A DNA stretch of 64,000 nt from Ypsolopha sequella (Eukaryota > Arthropoda > Insecta > Lepidoptera > Ypsolophidae): contig CAKOHE010000074.1 of NCBI GenBank assembly GCA_934047225.1, forward strand, positions 62,001 to 126,000, in the 5' to 3' direction. Shown here one piece after another: positions 53,992 through 64,000 of the stretch (position 1 is the first letter of the stretch; every line of letters starts with the position of its first letter). The notes under the pieces were generated by a model. The model worked only from the letters and a program-made list of their open reading frames with translations. It did not search any database and was not told the origin of the DNA. A program made the translations under genes and the position numbers.

Positions 53992-55145
53992 GCTAACAGT
54001 AACATTAATTAAATTTTTGAAAAGTATCATATGTAAAAAATGTTGAAATGGATGGCATTTAGTTATCAAACTGGCAATAAAATTGAATACGTAGATATAT
54101 AAAACCTTATATTAAAATCAACTTTCAAACAAAAAAGAAATAAGCTATTGAATTACAGGATTTATGAATTTATGAATCTTTAAGAAAATTTGGGCAATTT
54201 TATAGTTGGACCTACGAATAGAACAGCGACAGCGACAGCGACAGTCGCTGTAGCCGAGAACGGCTGTGAGGCTTTATATACTGTTAGAAATACGAGCAAA
54301 CAAATTTCTCAATTCGGTCGTTTTTTAAACTTCAATATGCTAGTTTGCTTTTTGTCTGCTTTTTGAAATAAATAGATCGATTTAGTCATGTAATTTCAAT
54401 AATACCTTTTTTCGTGCTTTTACATCTATTTTCTAAGTACTTTAATATTTACAGGAAGTGACGTAATCAAATTAGGCCGAATGGTCGAATCCTTTAAATA
54501 TATTTTATATATTAAGAAAGAAATAGAAATATATTTTTTTGTATTGAAATGTGTAGTGATGACGTCACTGAAGATCAAATGAAAGACATTACTTTTTTTT
54601 TTCATTTAATAAGGGTATGCACGCTTGTTTTAATATCTGTCTACTAGAAACGATTAAGGAAAGCTATTCCTCGAAACGGTTTACGAATGGTAAATATCGG
54701 CGAAAAAAAAAGGTCAATTCTCTGAAGGAGTAAAACGTAAAAAATTAAAACCCCGCTTTTTTATATTAATGAGGAAATTTTTCAAAAGTATTTTTAGGGC
54801 ACAAGCTTCGTTACTAGGTGTGGACTAAAAATATTACAAGTTAATAACTTTATCCACTTAAAGTACACTTAGTCAGACTAATTAAGTTCTGTTTTCTCTT
54901 TTTAAGGTTCCATACTCGAAGGGAAAAACAGAGCCCTATTTATGTCACTCTGCTGTCCATCCGTATGTATGTCACAGGTCTCTAGACTTGAAATTTTAAT
55001 ATTTTTGTGAAATGTTGACTCAAAACGGACTATTGAATGAAAATGAATTGATATGAAATTCGATCAACTATTTTTCATCCCATAAAAGAAAAAGGATTCG
55101 AAAAACAACATATTTTTCTTACCCTGGCATGTGGGGTGTCATTTT
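53992..55145. other. Intergenic stretch without recognised genes
   Basis: AT-rich, with a short hairpin (GACAGCGACAGCGACAGTCG near 54230). No coding signal. Confidence 0.35.
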
Positions 55146-55330
55146 TAGGGTTCGGTAGTACCTAAAAGGTACAAAAGGAATCTTTATGGTGAGACTCAGT
55201 TGTCCGTCCGTTCGTCCGTATGTCACAGCCTTATAACTTTAGCACCGTTAAAGATAAAGATCTGAAATTTGGCACAAAATAGCATTAATTAGCATAATAG
55301 CATTATTAAGAAATTTTTAAAAAACCACAA
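55146..55330 (+). repeat. Dispersed repeat 'GGTTCGGTAGTACC ...', 5' part
   Basis: TAGGGTTCGGTAGTACC, GGTGAGACTCAGTTGTCCGT and GTATGTCACAGCC match the first 130 bp of 62705-63235. Confidence 0.7.
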
Positions 55331-55482
55331 AAATATGTATGTCCCCCCCCCCTTATCTCCAAAACTGATAGACCGAAAAATATGAAAAAAAATGTCGATT
55401 GTAGATAATAACTGGCCAATTACAGGAAAAATAGAGGGATTAAAAAAAAGTTGAGCACAAATGAAAAATATAAATTCATTCA

Positions 55483-55966
55483 AAACTGCAAAAATGTACA
55501 ACGTTCTTTACTTATTTTAAAAGAAAGTTTGTTAAAGCCATTGCCAATACAAGGTGACTTTTTGATCATCATCCAAATTCATACTGGAGGCTTGGTAAGT
55601 GATCAGCATCATGAATCGATAACAATTTTTGTGAAATTCGTATAATGAAATATCGACTTCCCATAGTAATTCACTCCCAGTCCTGAATGAATCACTATGG
55701 GGAGTCGAAATTTCATTTTATGAATTTTATAAAAATTGTTGTTGGTTAACACTTACCAAGGCTCAAGTATGAATTTGGACGATGTTCACAAATTCACCTT
55801 GTATATAGAATTTGGCAAGTTTTCGTGGTCAATTATTTGCATTATTGATGTAACCGTTTGAACTTTGGCTGTGAAAACTTGCCAAGTTCTACGTATTCAA
55901 TAGCAAGGACCCTAACAAACTTTCTTGTAAAACAAGTAAAGAACGTTGTAAATTTTTGCAGTTTTA
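55483..55966. mobile_element. Fold-back element interrupted by a smaller fold-back
   Basis: The left arm (AAAACTGCAAAAATGTACAA, ACGTTCTTTACTT, GAAAGTTTGTTA) is mirrored at about 55905-55966. Beyond the insert the arms resume (GAATTTGGCAAGTTTTCGTG against GAAAACTTGCCAAGTTC). The inserted unit is 55550-55801. Without it the element would be about 230 bp. Confidence 0.78.
55550..55801. mobile_element. 252-bp TA-flanked fold-back, copy 1 (nested)
   Basis: CAAGGTGACTTTTTGATCAT at the left and TTCACCTTG at the right, with TA on each side. The inner arms ATTCATACTGGAGGCTTGGT and ACCAAGGCTCAAGTATGAAT are mirrored. The same family is at 61817-62078. Confidence 0.85.
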
Positions 55967-56943
55967 ACTAAATTATCCTTAAACCTCGGCACCTAATTAT
56001 TTTTTCGACGAAGCCAACAAACCTTCCTCTTTCTCGGCCCCGTTTTTTGGTGAGATCTTATCTATCTGTGAATATCTCATTGTGATGAGCCCAATTAAAT
56101 TAACGAGCTTATGAGCTTGAAAGTTTAAATTGTGAGCTGGCCTTTTCCATCGTGCCAATGTCCCTTTTGCGATTCTAAAACCAAATCGAAATCGTATCGA
56201 GAAAAGGAATGTAATGTACCGTGATAATGATTTCTGCAACATTAGGTTTGTCGACGAATTCACCAACGTTTTAGAAGCAAAAACAGAGCCTGTAAATCCC
56301 AACGGACTAAACTCATTGGTGAATCCAATCACATTTACAAAATCCACTCTAAACAAAGTCGAGTTGAACAATGTTACATGCATACTTGCATAGTCTCGCA
56401 AAGTTATTTCAGTCAAATACTACGTAATTTGGCGTTGTCGGGTCACTGGACGAATGCATTGAGCGAATTTCCCGCCTGAACATTTTCCATTTTCAAGCGT
56501 TCTGTGGGAAAGAAACCAAGCGTGCTTGACGTGCTTCTACTTCAGTTCGTGCCCTGGAACACTCGGGGGCGGTCGCACGTCTCCCAAATCCACCCTCCCG
56601 CGTCTTTAACCCTACGAACGAGTAGCATAAAAATTGTAAACCTGCTCGCGTATAAATTGGTAAAGTTGAGTGACTCACAGTTTCAAATGCCTGTTAAATA
56701 GAATCTGAAAAAGCGGTGCAACCAAGTGCATAGGTGAGTCGGAATTAGAACCGAGAGAGACGCAGTGCTGTATTGTTTGGAAATGTTGCATTTCAATCGT
56801 GACATTGTTTCGATTTCCAGTTTATTTTTGGTTGAATATCGTGTTATGGATTCTTTTGTTACGCTAATTTTTTTACTGTTTTATGATATATATATACAGA
56901 TTTTTATGAATATTATGGCAAAAGTTAAATAAAAAAGAAAACT
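55967..56943. other. Intergenic stretch without recognised genes
   Basis: A 139-codon minus-strand frame (55997-56416) has no recognisable domain and no Kozak or splice context that I trust; I leave it uncalled. The segment 56500-56620 is somewhat GC-richer. Confidence 0.35.
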
Positions 56944-56987
56944 TTCGATATATACTCGTATTTCAACCCACTTGGGGCCGTCGTCAG
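56944..56987 (-). ncRNA. CTGACGA ... GAAA motif, diverged copy 3 of the hammerhead-like core
   Basis: On the minus strand CTGACGA, then 16 bases, then GAAA and a TATATATCGAAAG stretch. The core base T of CTGATGA is C here, so even if the family is a ribozyme this copy should be inactive. Confidence 0.2.
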
Positions 56988-57427
56988 TCGGATATGGAAT
57001 ATTATCATAAATAAAATAGAGTTAACAATGAAATTAAATTGTTACGCTAACAAATATGAAAATTTAAAAGTGCAAGTACTATATCTATCATCTTCTTTTA
57101 TTTCATTGAACATCGGCTCCAACGTTAGAATAAAGGGAAGAAATAACTTTTTAGTTCGCATTTTTCTTTTTGCCGCGCAAAACCTTTTTTTTATCTTCTC
57201 CAAATATTTAGCGGCAAAAAAAGGAGGCGCCTATTTTTTTCTTTTTTGCCCAACCTTGAAATTAGTGTAGTTTGTTAACAACTTTTTATTTTACCCGGTT
57301 CAGCATTTTTGTTAACATTTTTGTTACCCTTATCGTTTCGGATTAAGTTTTGTATGATATCTCCAAAATAAAAAAAAATAAAAGATTTTTGTCAACCCTA
57401 ATAATACTTAGCCTAATAAATTTAATT

Positions 57428-57900
57428 AGAAACTTTATTAAGGCTTCTACCAACGCCAACGACCTTGAACTAAGTAACTTTGTAACCATTTTATACGGTA
57501 ACTATAGCATTTTTCAACAGAAGAAAAATACATAGTAATCTGCATGATACAAATAATGATGTGGTTTTTCCTGAATTTCATTATAACATACAGAAGTGAA
57601 GCAAGAAAATTCCAAGTTTACCCTTATTTCTCGATTTTTTGTTCAAATTTATAAACTTCTAGAAAAAATTATATAAAATGATTTTGTTTTCTCAGTTCTA
57701 GGAAATTAATTTTATTTTAGATAAAATAAATTAAAAACACACTATTTTTGCACTTGTCAGCCGCAGCGACTGACGTAACAACCATATTGCAGTGCGAGCT
57801 GATAAGGACTTTATTTTAATATGGTTTTGTTCGAAATTTCGAACACCACGAATCAAGTTGCTAATTATTCCGACGGAGCCACCTTAGAAACAAAAATTAA
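57428..57900 (+). repeat. Dispersed repeat family 'TTTGTAACCATTTTATA', copy 2
   Basis: CGCCAACGACCTTGAACTAA, GTAACTTTGTAACC, GATGTGGTTTTTCCTG and CAGCCGCAGCGACTGACGTA are shared in order with 60484-60980. The first part is shared with 31130-31640. The two 57-60 kb copies are close to identical over 400 bp. Confidence 0.85.
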
Positions 57901-58144
57901 AATTTCAAATTAGAAAAATTTCAAATTTGAAACTTATTTGTATTTACCGAGATATAAGCGAATAAACCTCTTACATACGTGCGCTTCAAATAAAGAAACC
58001 AATTAAGTAAAATCATTGATCCAGAAACTTTAATAATTCATTGAAAGTTAACTTTGAATGAGCAAAATTATCCATAATATTTCATTTTAATTTCATAAAC
58101 TAGTGACTTAAAAGCGGACCTGGAAAATATCGGAGCTGCTTTTT

Positions 58145-58752
58145 TAGGGTTCTGTACTCAAAAATGAGAAAAAGTTCCGTCTGTCAGTCTTTCACAGCCA
58201 CTTTCTCAGAGACGGCGCATAAAGCCAATATATACAGAGTGTTGATTTGGTCAGGAACTTCCGTTACAGATAGGTCATATTCACGATACCGATGACGAAA
58301 AAAATACGAAAAAACAAAAATCTTTTTTCCGAAAGGGTTCTGTGCTACCACACGACACGGATCCGAAACCCTAAAAACAAGGTAAATAATTCCACTTGCA
58401 GTTATAATTATCCAACTTAACTTGACACTTCTGATGTATTAAACCTATGTATCTAAAGGGTCTAATTAAATTGGTCTTTGATAACTTCCTAAATAATTAA
58501 ATAGTTGTAATTTTAATTTTTTTTCTATGTGTGTAATATAAGACCTACATGAAATTGATTATGTAAAGTGCAATAACTTTTTGTTGCATCGAGTTAAAAG
58601 CCTATTTGTTTTACAACACCATGGATTCGTATCAGTTTCAACTATCTCCATACGGGGGCCAAGCAAAAGGGTCTTGACGACGGACAGACGGACAACGAAG
58701 TGATCTTATGAGGGTTCTGTTTTTTCATTTTGAGGTACAGAACCCTAAAAAT
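58145..58752. mobile_element. 608-bp element with TTTTAGGGTTCTGTAC inverted ends
   Basis: TTTTAGGGTTCTGTACTCAA at the left is mirrored by TTGAGGTACAGAACCCTAAAA at the right. The 58632-58752 part matches the minus-strand repeat's inner end at 33595-33720. It is a longer relative of the GGGTTCCGTA repeat. Confidence 0.6.
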
Positions 58753-59675
58753 TAAATTATCGCAGCAAGCAAGCTGTCTCATTCGAACTATTGCTTATAA
58801 TTATTTATTGCGAATTATTTCTTGAGTTATTAGAATATCATGTTTAAAAACCATGAGCCCATGAAAACCATGCCTCCGTTTCTAAAGTATGCAACAAAAA
58901 AATCAAGGTGTGTAAAAAAAAAAAAGTTATTATTCAAAATAATTTCACAAAAACACGGTTTACGTACGAAATCAACTCTGCGCACTTGCCCTGATTTTTT
59001 CATATATTGAAAAAGTATTTATTTCTCAATCTTTTTTATTACTTTTTTTTTTCATGCTGTAACTTCGGAAAAACGGATCAAAAGCATATGAAAATATACA
59101 AAATTACAGAATAATTGGTTAACTTATCTCAAAAACTTTTTACAATCATAAAATATATATATATTTCACATATATATTTTTTTAAGTACATATGTTATCT
59201 TAAGCTCTTCTTTTATGTGTAATTTTAGAAGTTACCGATGTTTTCTTTTATATAGTTTTAAATATTATTTGCGAAGGATGTATATAAGGATCGTACATCA
59301 GAACTGTACCTTTAATCTCGTCCACTTTCAATGTTTTTTGTATCTTCTGCAAATGTATCTTCAATAAATAAAATAAATAAAAGAAGAAGAATAAAGAAGA
59401 AAGAACATAAATTATAATACACTAATATAATAAATTATTTCTCAATCTGGTCAGTAGTTATACCGACCACAAAAAAAAATGCTTCCAAAATTTAACGCTG
59501 TATTTTTAATTTTTATTACATGCGACTTGAACACTCACTTGTGATTGTTGCCAACCGTTTCACCGATACAATTTCGGCATTATCAAGGCGACGACGCGGT
59601 CTGTATTTTATTTAGTATATGGGTGTGGATCTCTGTTCTAAATCCGTGGTGTGGTAGATAACAAAGATGTGGTAG
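58753..59675. other. Intergenic stretch without recognised genes
   Basis: AT-rich with A/T homopolymers. No gene or clear repeat. Confidence 0.35.
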
Positions 59676-60211
59676 ATAAGTAGACAAACACAAAATTATT
59701 TTTCTTTTTTTCATAAATTCCTGCTGTCTTGTTTTTTCTTATCCCTTAGTTAAAGTAGATATAAGTCATTTGTATAGTATAAGTTTTATGTAAAATAAAA
59801 AAAGACATAATTTTGCCAAGTTTCTAGCAAAATTAGCAAGACTAATCGAATGGGCGGAGATAGGCATGTATTTATATATGTAACCTATTAGTATGTAGTA
59901 CCTCTATATGATATGGTCGGCCGCCTGGATTCGTGCTGGGGGCTCGGTTGGTGATCATTGAACCTTGTGCCTGGTCCCTGGCTGGGTCTCCGGTATGGGT
60001 TCTGGCGGTTGATTAGATTACACCTTGTATAATGTATATCTTACCTATCATTTTAACCGTATATATATTGCTACATAAATTAAATAAACCTTTAATCTAG
60101 TCCATGTACATTTATTATTTTATTACATATCTCTTTAATATATTAAATTTGACGTGTAAAAAGTGTATTATATATACCTACTTTGCAAAATAAACTATTT
60201 GAATTTGAATG
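59676..60211 (+). mobile_element. CR1-like LINE, 3' UTR fragment
   Basis: It matches 41110-41665: CTGCTGTCTTGT, CGAATGGGCGGAGATAGGCA, GGTCGGCCGCCTGGATTCGT and CTTTGCAAAATAAAC, ending in TTTGAATTTGAA. Strongly 5'-truncated; no coding sequence remains. Confidence 0.88.
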
Positions 60212-60413
60212 ACAGATCACGTGCATCATCATCACATTAGTCAAAAAAATCTTTGAATATCACATTACGCCTACTCGTATCATCAATCACAATCGCCCTC
60301 TGGTTACTAACTCCGCATATTAAATAACTTTCCTTCGGGTATTTCAAATATTCATCTTAAATATCGCTTATGTATCAAAATGTGTTTTTTATCTATCTAC
60401 CGCATCTGTGGTG

Positions 60414-60482
60414 GATTGTCAAAGCAGAACGCTCGTCTAGCTACTAATCCAGAGTTCGTGGGTTCAATCCTCGCGATGCACA
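60414..60482 (+). repeat. tRNA-like fragment with pol III B box
   Basis: GTTCGTGGGTTCAATCCTCG is a T-arm/B-box-like word. The D-arm half is poor and no full cloverleaf forms. It directly precedes the repeat at 60484, so it may be the head of a SINE. Confidence 0.35.
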
Positions 60483-60483
60483 T

Positions 60484-60980
60484 TAAGGTTTCTACCAACG
60501 CCAACGACCTTGAACTAAGTAACTTTGTAACCATTTTATACGGTAACTATAGCATTTTTAAACAGAAAAAAAATAAATAGTAATCTGCATGATACAAATA
60601 GTGATGTGGTTTTTCCTGAATTTCATTATAACATACAGAAGTGAAGCAAGAAAATTCTAAGTTTACCATTATTTCTCGATTTTTTGTTCATTAGTAACAA
60701 CATAACTGCTGCAGTTTTTATCGAAATAGTATGAAAATTTATAAACTTCTAGACATAATAATATAAAATGATTTGGTTTTCTCAGTTTTTGGAAATTAAT
60801 TTTATTTTGTATAAAATAAATTAAAAACACACTATTTTCGCACTTGTCAGCCGCAGCGACTGACGTAACAGCCATATTGGAGTGCGAGCTAATAAGGACT
60901 TTATTTTAATATGATTTTGTTCAAAATTTCAGCCACCACGAATCGAATTGCTAATTATTCCGACAGAGCCACCTTAATTT
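60484..60980 (+). repeat. Dispersed repeat family 'TTTGTAACCATTTTATA', copy 3
   Basis: Near-identical to 57428-57900 but with an extra segment (TTAGTAACAACATAACTGCT, then GCAGTTTTTATCGAAATAG). That segment equals one diverged unit of the 36-bp array at 31351-31601. The 57-kb copy has lost it. Confidence 0.85.
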
Positions 60981-61350
60981 GAATTAGGTCTGCGTGCTTC
61001 GGTCGATTCTGCGGGTATATAACAAAATGATAAGAAATAATTATAACGGCCAAAATACAACTTTCAGCTAAGAGCAATGTATACGAATGGTTTACTATAT
61101 CTAAACACGTATTTTTAAGGTAGCTTCATAATTATTGAATTTTCCATGAGAGTGAGTTAGAAAAAACATATTAAAACATATTAAAGAACTTAGGCGTAGT
61201 AATACTTTATATTCTCTGACTTAGGACCTGGGAGATATCATTATATCTGGTCACTTGGCGCACACTATGGACCCGGACTCAACAGACAGCACTGACAGAC
61301 TCGACCAACTCACATAATCATTTTATCATCTTTACCTGTCAACCACTCGA

Positions 61351-61400
61351 CTGATGACGGCCTCACTGATGAGACCGAAATATATCGAAAATATAAAGTT
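61351..61400 (+). ncRNA. CTGATGA ... GAAA motif, possible hammerhead-ribozyme core (copy 2)
   Basis: CTGATGA at 61351-61357, 19 bases, then GAAA at 61377-61380 and TATATCGAAAA. The intervening bases can pair (CGG-C-CTC with GAG-A-CCG), as stem II would. A stem III partner and a cleavage site were not identified. Confidence 0.3.
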
Positions 61401-61659
61401 TATTATTTTTTTATTATTATCATATAATTGTTAAAACTACAAATAAAAAGCTAATACAGTTAAAATTATATTTATTCATATTAAAAAAGTCTAACTTCAC
61501 TCTTATGGAAAATCCAATTATTTTGAAGCTATAACTATTTGTGTAGGTACATTGCTCTCTGAAAGTTGTATTTTGGCCGTTATAATTATTTCTTAATATT
61601 TTGTTACAAATCCGGAGAATCGACCCTTCTGGTCCATTTGTGTCCGAAGTACGGTGATA

Positions 61660-61810
61660 GGGCTCAACATCCATCACGTTTGGCACGTAATAGTCATCGG
61701 TGAAAAGTGGGTGCACCAAGTGTGGACTGAGACTTCAACAATTGAATTTCACAATTCTCACTTGTGAACACCTCTGACACCCCCTCGGGGATTCACATCT
61801 TGACGATATA
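61660..61810 (+). repeat. Dispersed repeat, copy 4
   Basis: CCAAGTGTGGACTGAGACTT, GAACACCTCTGACACCCCCT and CGGGGATTCACATCTTGACG correspond to 52880-53010. Confidence 0.65.
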
Positions 61811-61816
61811 TGTATA

Positions 61817-62078
61817 CCAGGTGACTTTTTGATCATCGTCCAAATTCATACTGGTGGCTTGGTAAGTGATCAGTATCATGAATCAATAACAATTTTGGTG
61901 AAATTCGTCAAATGATATTTTGACTCCCCATAGTGATTCACTCGGGACTGGAACTGAATTTCTATGGGAAGCCGAAATTTCATTTTACGAATTTCACAAA
62001 AATTGTTACTGATCCAAGATACTGATCACTTATCAAGCCACCAGTATGAATTTGGACAATGATCAAAAAGTCACCTTG
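61817..62078. mobile_element. 262-bp TA-flanked fold-back, copy 2
   Basis: CCAGGTGACTTTTTGATCAT at the left and AAAAAGTCACCTTG at the right, TA outside both. The arms ATTCATACTGGTGGCTTGGT / AAGCCACCAGTATGAAT are mirrored nearly to the centre. The same family as 55550-55801, here undisturbed. Confidence 0.88.
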
Positions 62079-62254
62079 TATTATATACACGTTTGTTCAT
62101 TATTTTATTCTTGGAAGGTCAATTCGTAAATATTGTAACTAACCTTGGTGTGGACCAATGTTTGGCCATGTGGAGACTAAATTATGGAAATTGGGACGGA
62201 TGTTGTTTTATCATGAATAACAAAAGACAAAACTATCTAACCCACCTACTAGAG

Positions 62255-62595
62255 CAGGGATGGGCAAACCTTTTTCTATGCGGGCCAATATTTACAAACA
62301 GTATCTATGGGGAGCCAGGCTTTAATTTTTTGAAAATAATATAATTCTTTATTGAAATAAAAAGAAATATATTTTCCGAAATAAAGTTATTAAAAAAGTT
62401 TAAAGTTTCAACGACATTAAAATCGCTTATTTATGCAAAATTAAATGACATGAATTGTAGACACTTAAATCAGGTACACTATGAAATAGGGACGTAGATG
62501 TTATGTTATGTTACTTCTGGGTCGATGGCCGCGGGCCGGATCGCAAACGTTCGCGGCCTGGAGATGGCCCGCGGGCCGTAGTTTGACCATCCCTG
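62255..62595. mobile_element. 341-bp hAT-type element with TACTAGAG duplication
   Basis: CAGGGATGGGCAAAC at the left and GTTTGACCATCCCTG at the right are inverted repeats. TACTAGAG lies immediately outside both (62247-62254 and 62596-62603). The right half has GCGGGCCG words typical of hAT miniature elements. No transposase; it needs one supplied from elsewhere. Confidence 0.9.
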
Positions 62596-62704
62596 TACTA
62601 GAGTGACCCATGCGTCCATCCATTATTCTACAGCAGCTACTTCTCTCCAATTTGAAATAATAAACTTACGTGTCTGCACTACCTTTAGGTGTCTTCGTCT
62701 CATT

Positions 62705-63235
62705 TTTTTTAGGGTTCCGTAGTACGAAAGGAACCTTATGGTGAGACTCCGTTGTCCGTCCGTCTGTATGTCACAGCCTCATAACTTAGCACCGTTAAAG
62801 ATAAATACATGAAATTTGGCACAAAAATATAATTAATTTGCCCACATATACCGGTGTAAAAAGAAATGAAAAATTTGAAATTGTTCAAAATATTTCTAAA
62901 ACAAAAGTAAGAAAATAAAAAAATATTAGCCTAAAAATACAATATGGGAATCAAATTGTAGATATTAAAATTTGATTGTAAAAATATTTACATTTACTGG
63001 CACTGGTTTCGAGAAATCTTTAAAAAAAATATATATATGTGCTCCCCTTATCTCCAAAACCGGTGGACCAAAAAATATTAAAAAAATAATGGTAATATTT
63101 GTTTAAGTAAAGATTACAGGAAAAATAAAGCGGTTGAGAAATACACAAAAAAAGTGACAAAATTAAATTTATCATCCACAATGCAGAACCCTAGGTACGC
63201 GAGTCTGACTCGCACTTGGCTGGTTTTTTTGTAGT
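62705..63235 (+). repeat. Dispersed repeat 'GGTTCCGTA ... ACTCGCACTTGGC', complete copy
   Basis: It opens TTTTAGGGTTCCGTAGTACG, with GTCCGTCCGTCTGTATGTCA early in it. It closes GAGTCTGACTCGCACTTGGC and a T run. I recognise these landmarks from abundant lepidopteran repeats; they also occur in pieces at 22880, 32668-33760 and 55146. Non-coding. Confidence 0.75.
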
Positions 63236-64000
63236 TATTATTGGGTATAATTTCGATATTTTTTTACCCTTACGAAAAGGGTATCTTTGTGAGGGCGTTA
63301 CTTTATGAGGATCCCACATCATAATTCATTTTTATTGCATATTATCAAAACAAAATGAGATTTATTTTTGACAGTTCGAAAAATTGTCTACTTTTGTTAT
63401 AAAAGTATGCGATAAATATGCAAATATATATAATGTGAATAAAACAGAAAAACTATTGCAAAGAGAGCCAAGATTATAACGACCACGGTATACGGAACCC
63501 TTTGTTCTTGAGCCGTACTCAAACTTGGTTCGTTTTGTTTAATACTTAATATTTTCATTTAGATTTTTTCGGCCTTGTAACGAAAAGCAAGACTAACTTT
63601 AAAAAGAAAAACTGAGATAAAAGAAAGTACATATTTTAATATAGCCCCAGTAAATTATACGACGTTGGCACTCCATTTGAACCCTATTTGTTTTACCAAC
63701 AAAGCCCTAATTGGCTTCATTCTTTCATAACAAATTATTATTCAAAAATTAATTGGAAACGCGGAAAATCTTTTCTCTTCTCTCTGCTGAAATAAAAAAG
63801 CCATTGTGTATACTTTAACATGTTTTATGGCCATTTTGCTTGTCTATTACGGAGCGAGGCGGTAGCCATAAAATTAGTGCGTTACATGAAATTTACACGC
63901 GGCTTTCTGATGGTGTTTTTTTAACCTTACAAAATTATCAAAGTTTCATAGGTTTACTCTTCACCCCTAAAATGTTATGCGCCTTTCCATTTTTTCGGAA
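63236..64000. other. Intergenic stretch without recognised genes
   Basis: AT-rich sequence to the window edge. No exon or repeat that I can support. Confidence 0.35.

Noticed and set aside
53452..54069. Similar peptides (SRSVQSAQ...VYGNSRQ) encoded on both strands
   Set aside because: They come from the two arms of the 53611-53991 inverted repeat, not from duplicated genes.
55997..56416. 139-codon minus-strand frame
   Set aside because: One of the longest non-transposon frames, but with no recognisable motif, AT-driven composition and no neighbouring exon. Left uncalled rather than named.

Overview
The window looks like a piece of an AT-rich insect genome, most likely a moth or butterfly. 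The basis is indirect: a mag-like gypsy retrotransposon with very short LTRs, CR1- and jockey-type LINEs, RTE-type 3' ends, and several dispersed repeats whose terminal wording I know from lepidopteran sequence. There is no bacterial-style gene organisation. I see no complete host gene. The only candidate host coding sequence is a pair of phased 3'-terminal exons at about 4.30-4.59 kb, ending in an acidic tail.

Layout. 0.2-0.9 kb: a hAT-type element with an 8-bp target duplication, enclosing a TTAA-bounded repeat. 2.06-2.46 kb: a CpG-rich, promoter-like island. 3.17-4.30 kb: sixteen copies of a 70-bp satellite, then the two terminal exons. 5.38-10.51 kb: an intact mag-like Ty3/gypsy element (92-bp LTRs, one 1361-codon gag-pol, CGAAC target duplication) inserted into a second copy of the TTAA repeat. 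10.7-11.9 kb: an element with AGGGTTGCCAT ends that carries other repeats. 12.5-14.5 kb: a 5'-truncated jockey-like LINE. 16.7-18.3 kb: two head-to-tail 3' fragments of a CR1-like LINE. 18.6-22.0 kb: a broken P-element-like gene with a THAP domain, at least six exons and at least three frameshifts. 24-36 kb: many fold-back (long inverted repeat) elements, several nested. 36.4-41.7 kb: a third TTAA-repeat copy followed directly by a nearly full CR1-like LINE with two ORFs, the second cut short by one stop codon. 42.7-64 kb: further fold-backs (one 1.8 kb long), hAT-type elements, an RTE 3' end caught in a repeat, LINE 3' ends and old dispersed repeats.

How the parts relate. Autonomous classes are present as coding sequence (gypsy gag-pol, CR1-like ORF1 and ORF2, jockey RT, P-like transposase). 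The rest is mostly non-autonomous DNA: TTAA-, TA- and 8-bp-duplication elements that would need transposases not encoded here. Nesting gives relative ages: TTAA repeat before gypsy; older hairpin before the 1-kb fold-back; older hairpin before the 252-bp hairpin; older repeat before the RTE insert. All family assignments come from motifs and from comparison inside the window; no database search was run.
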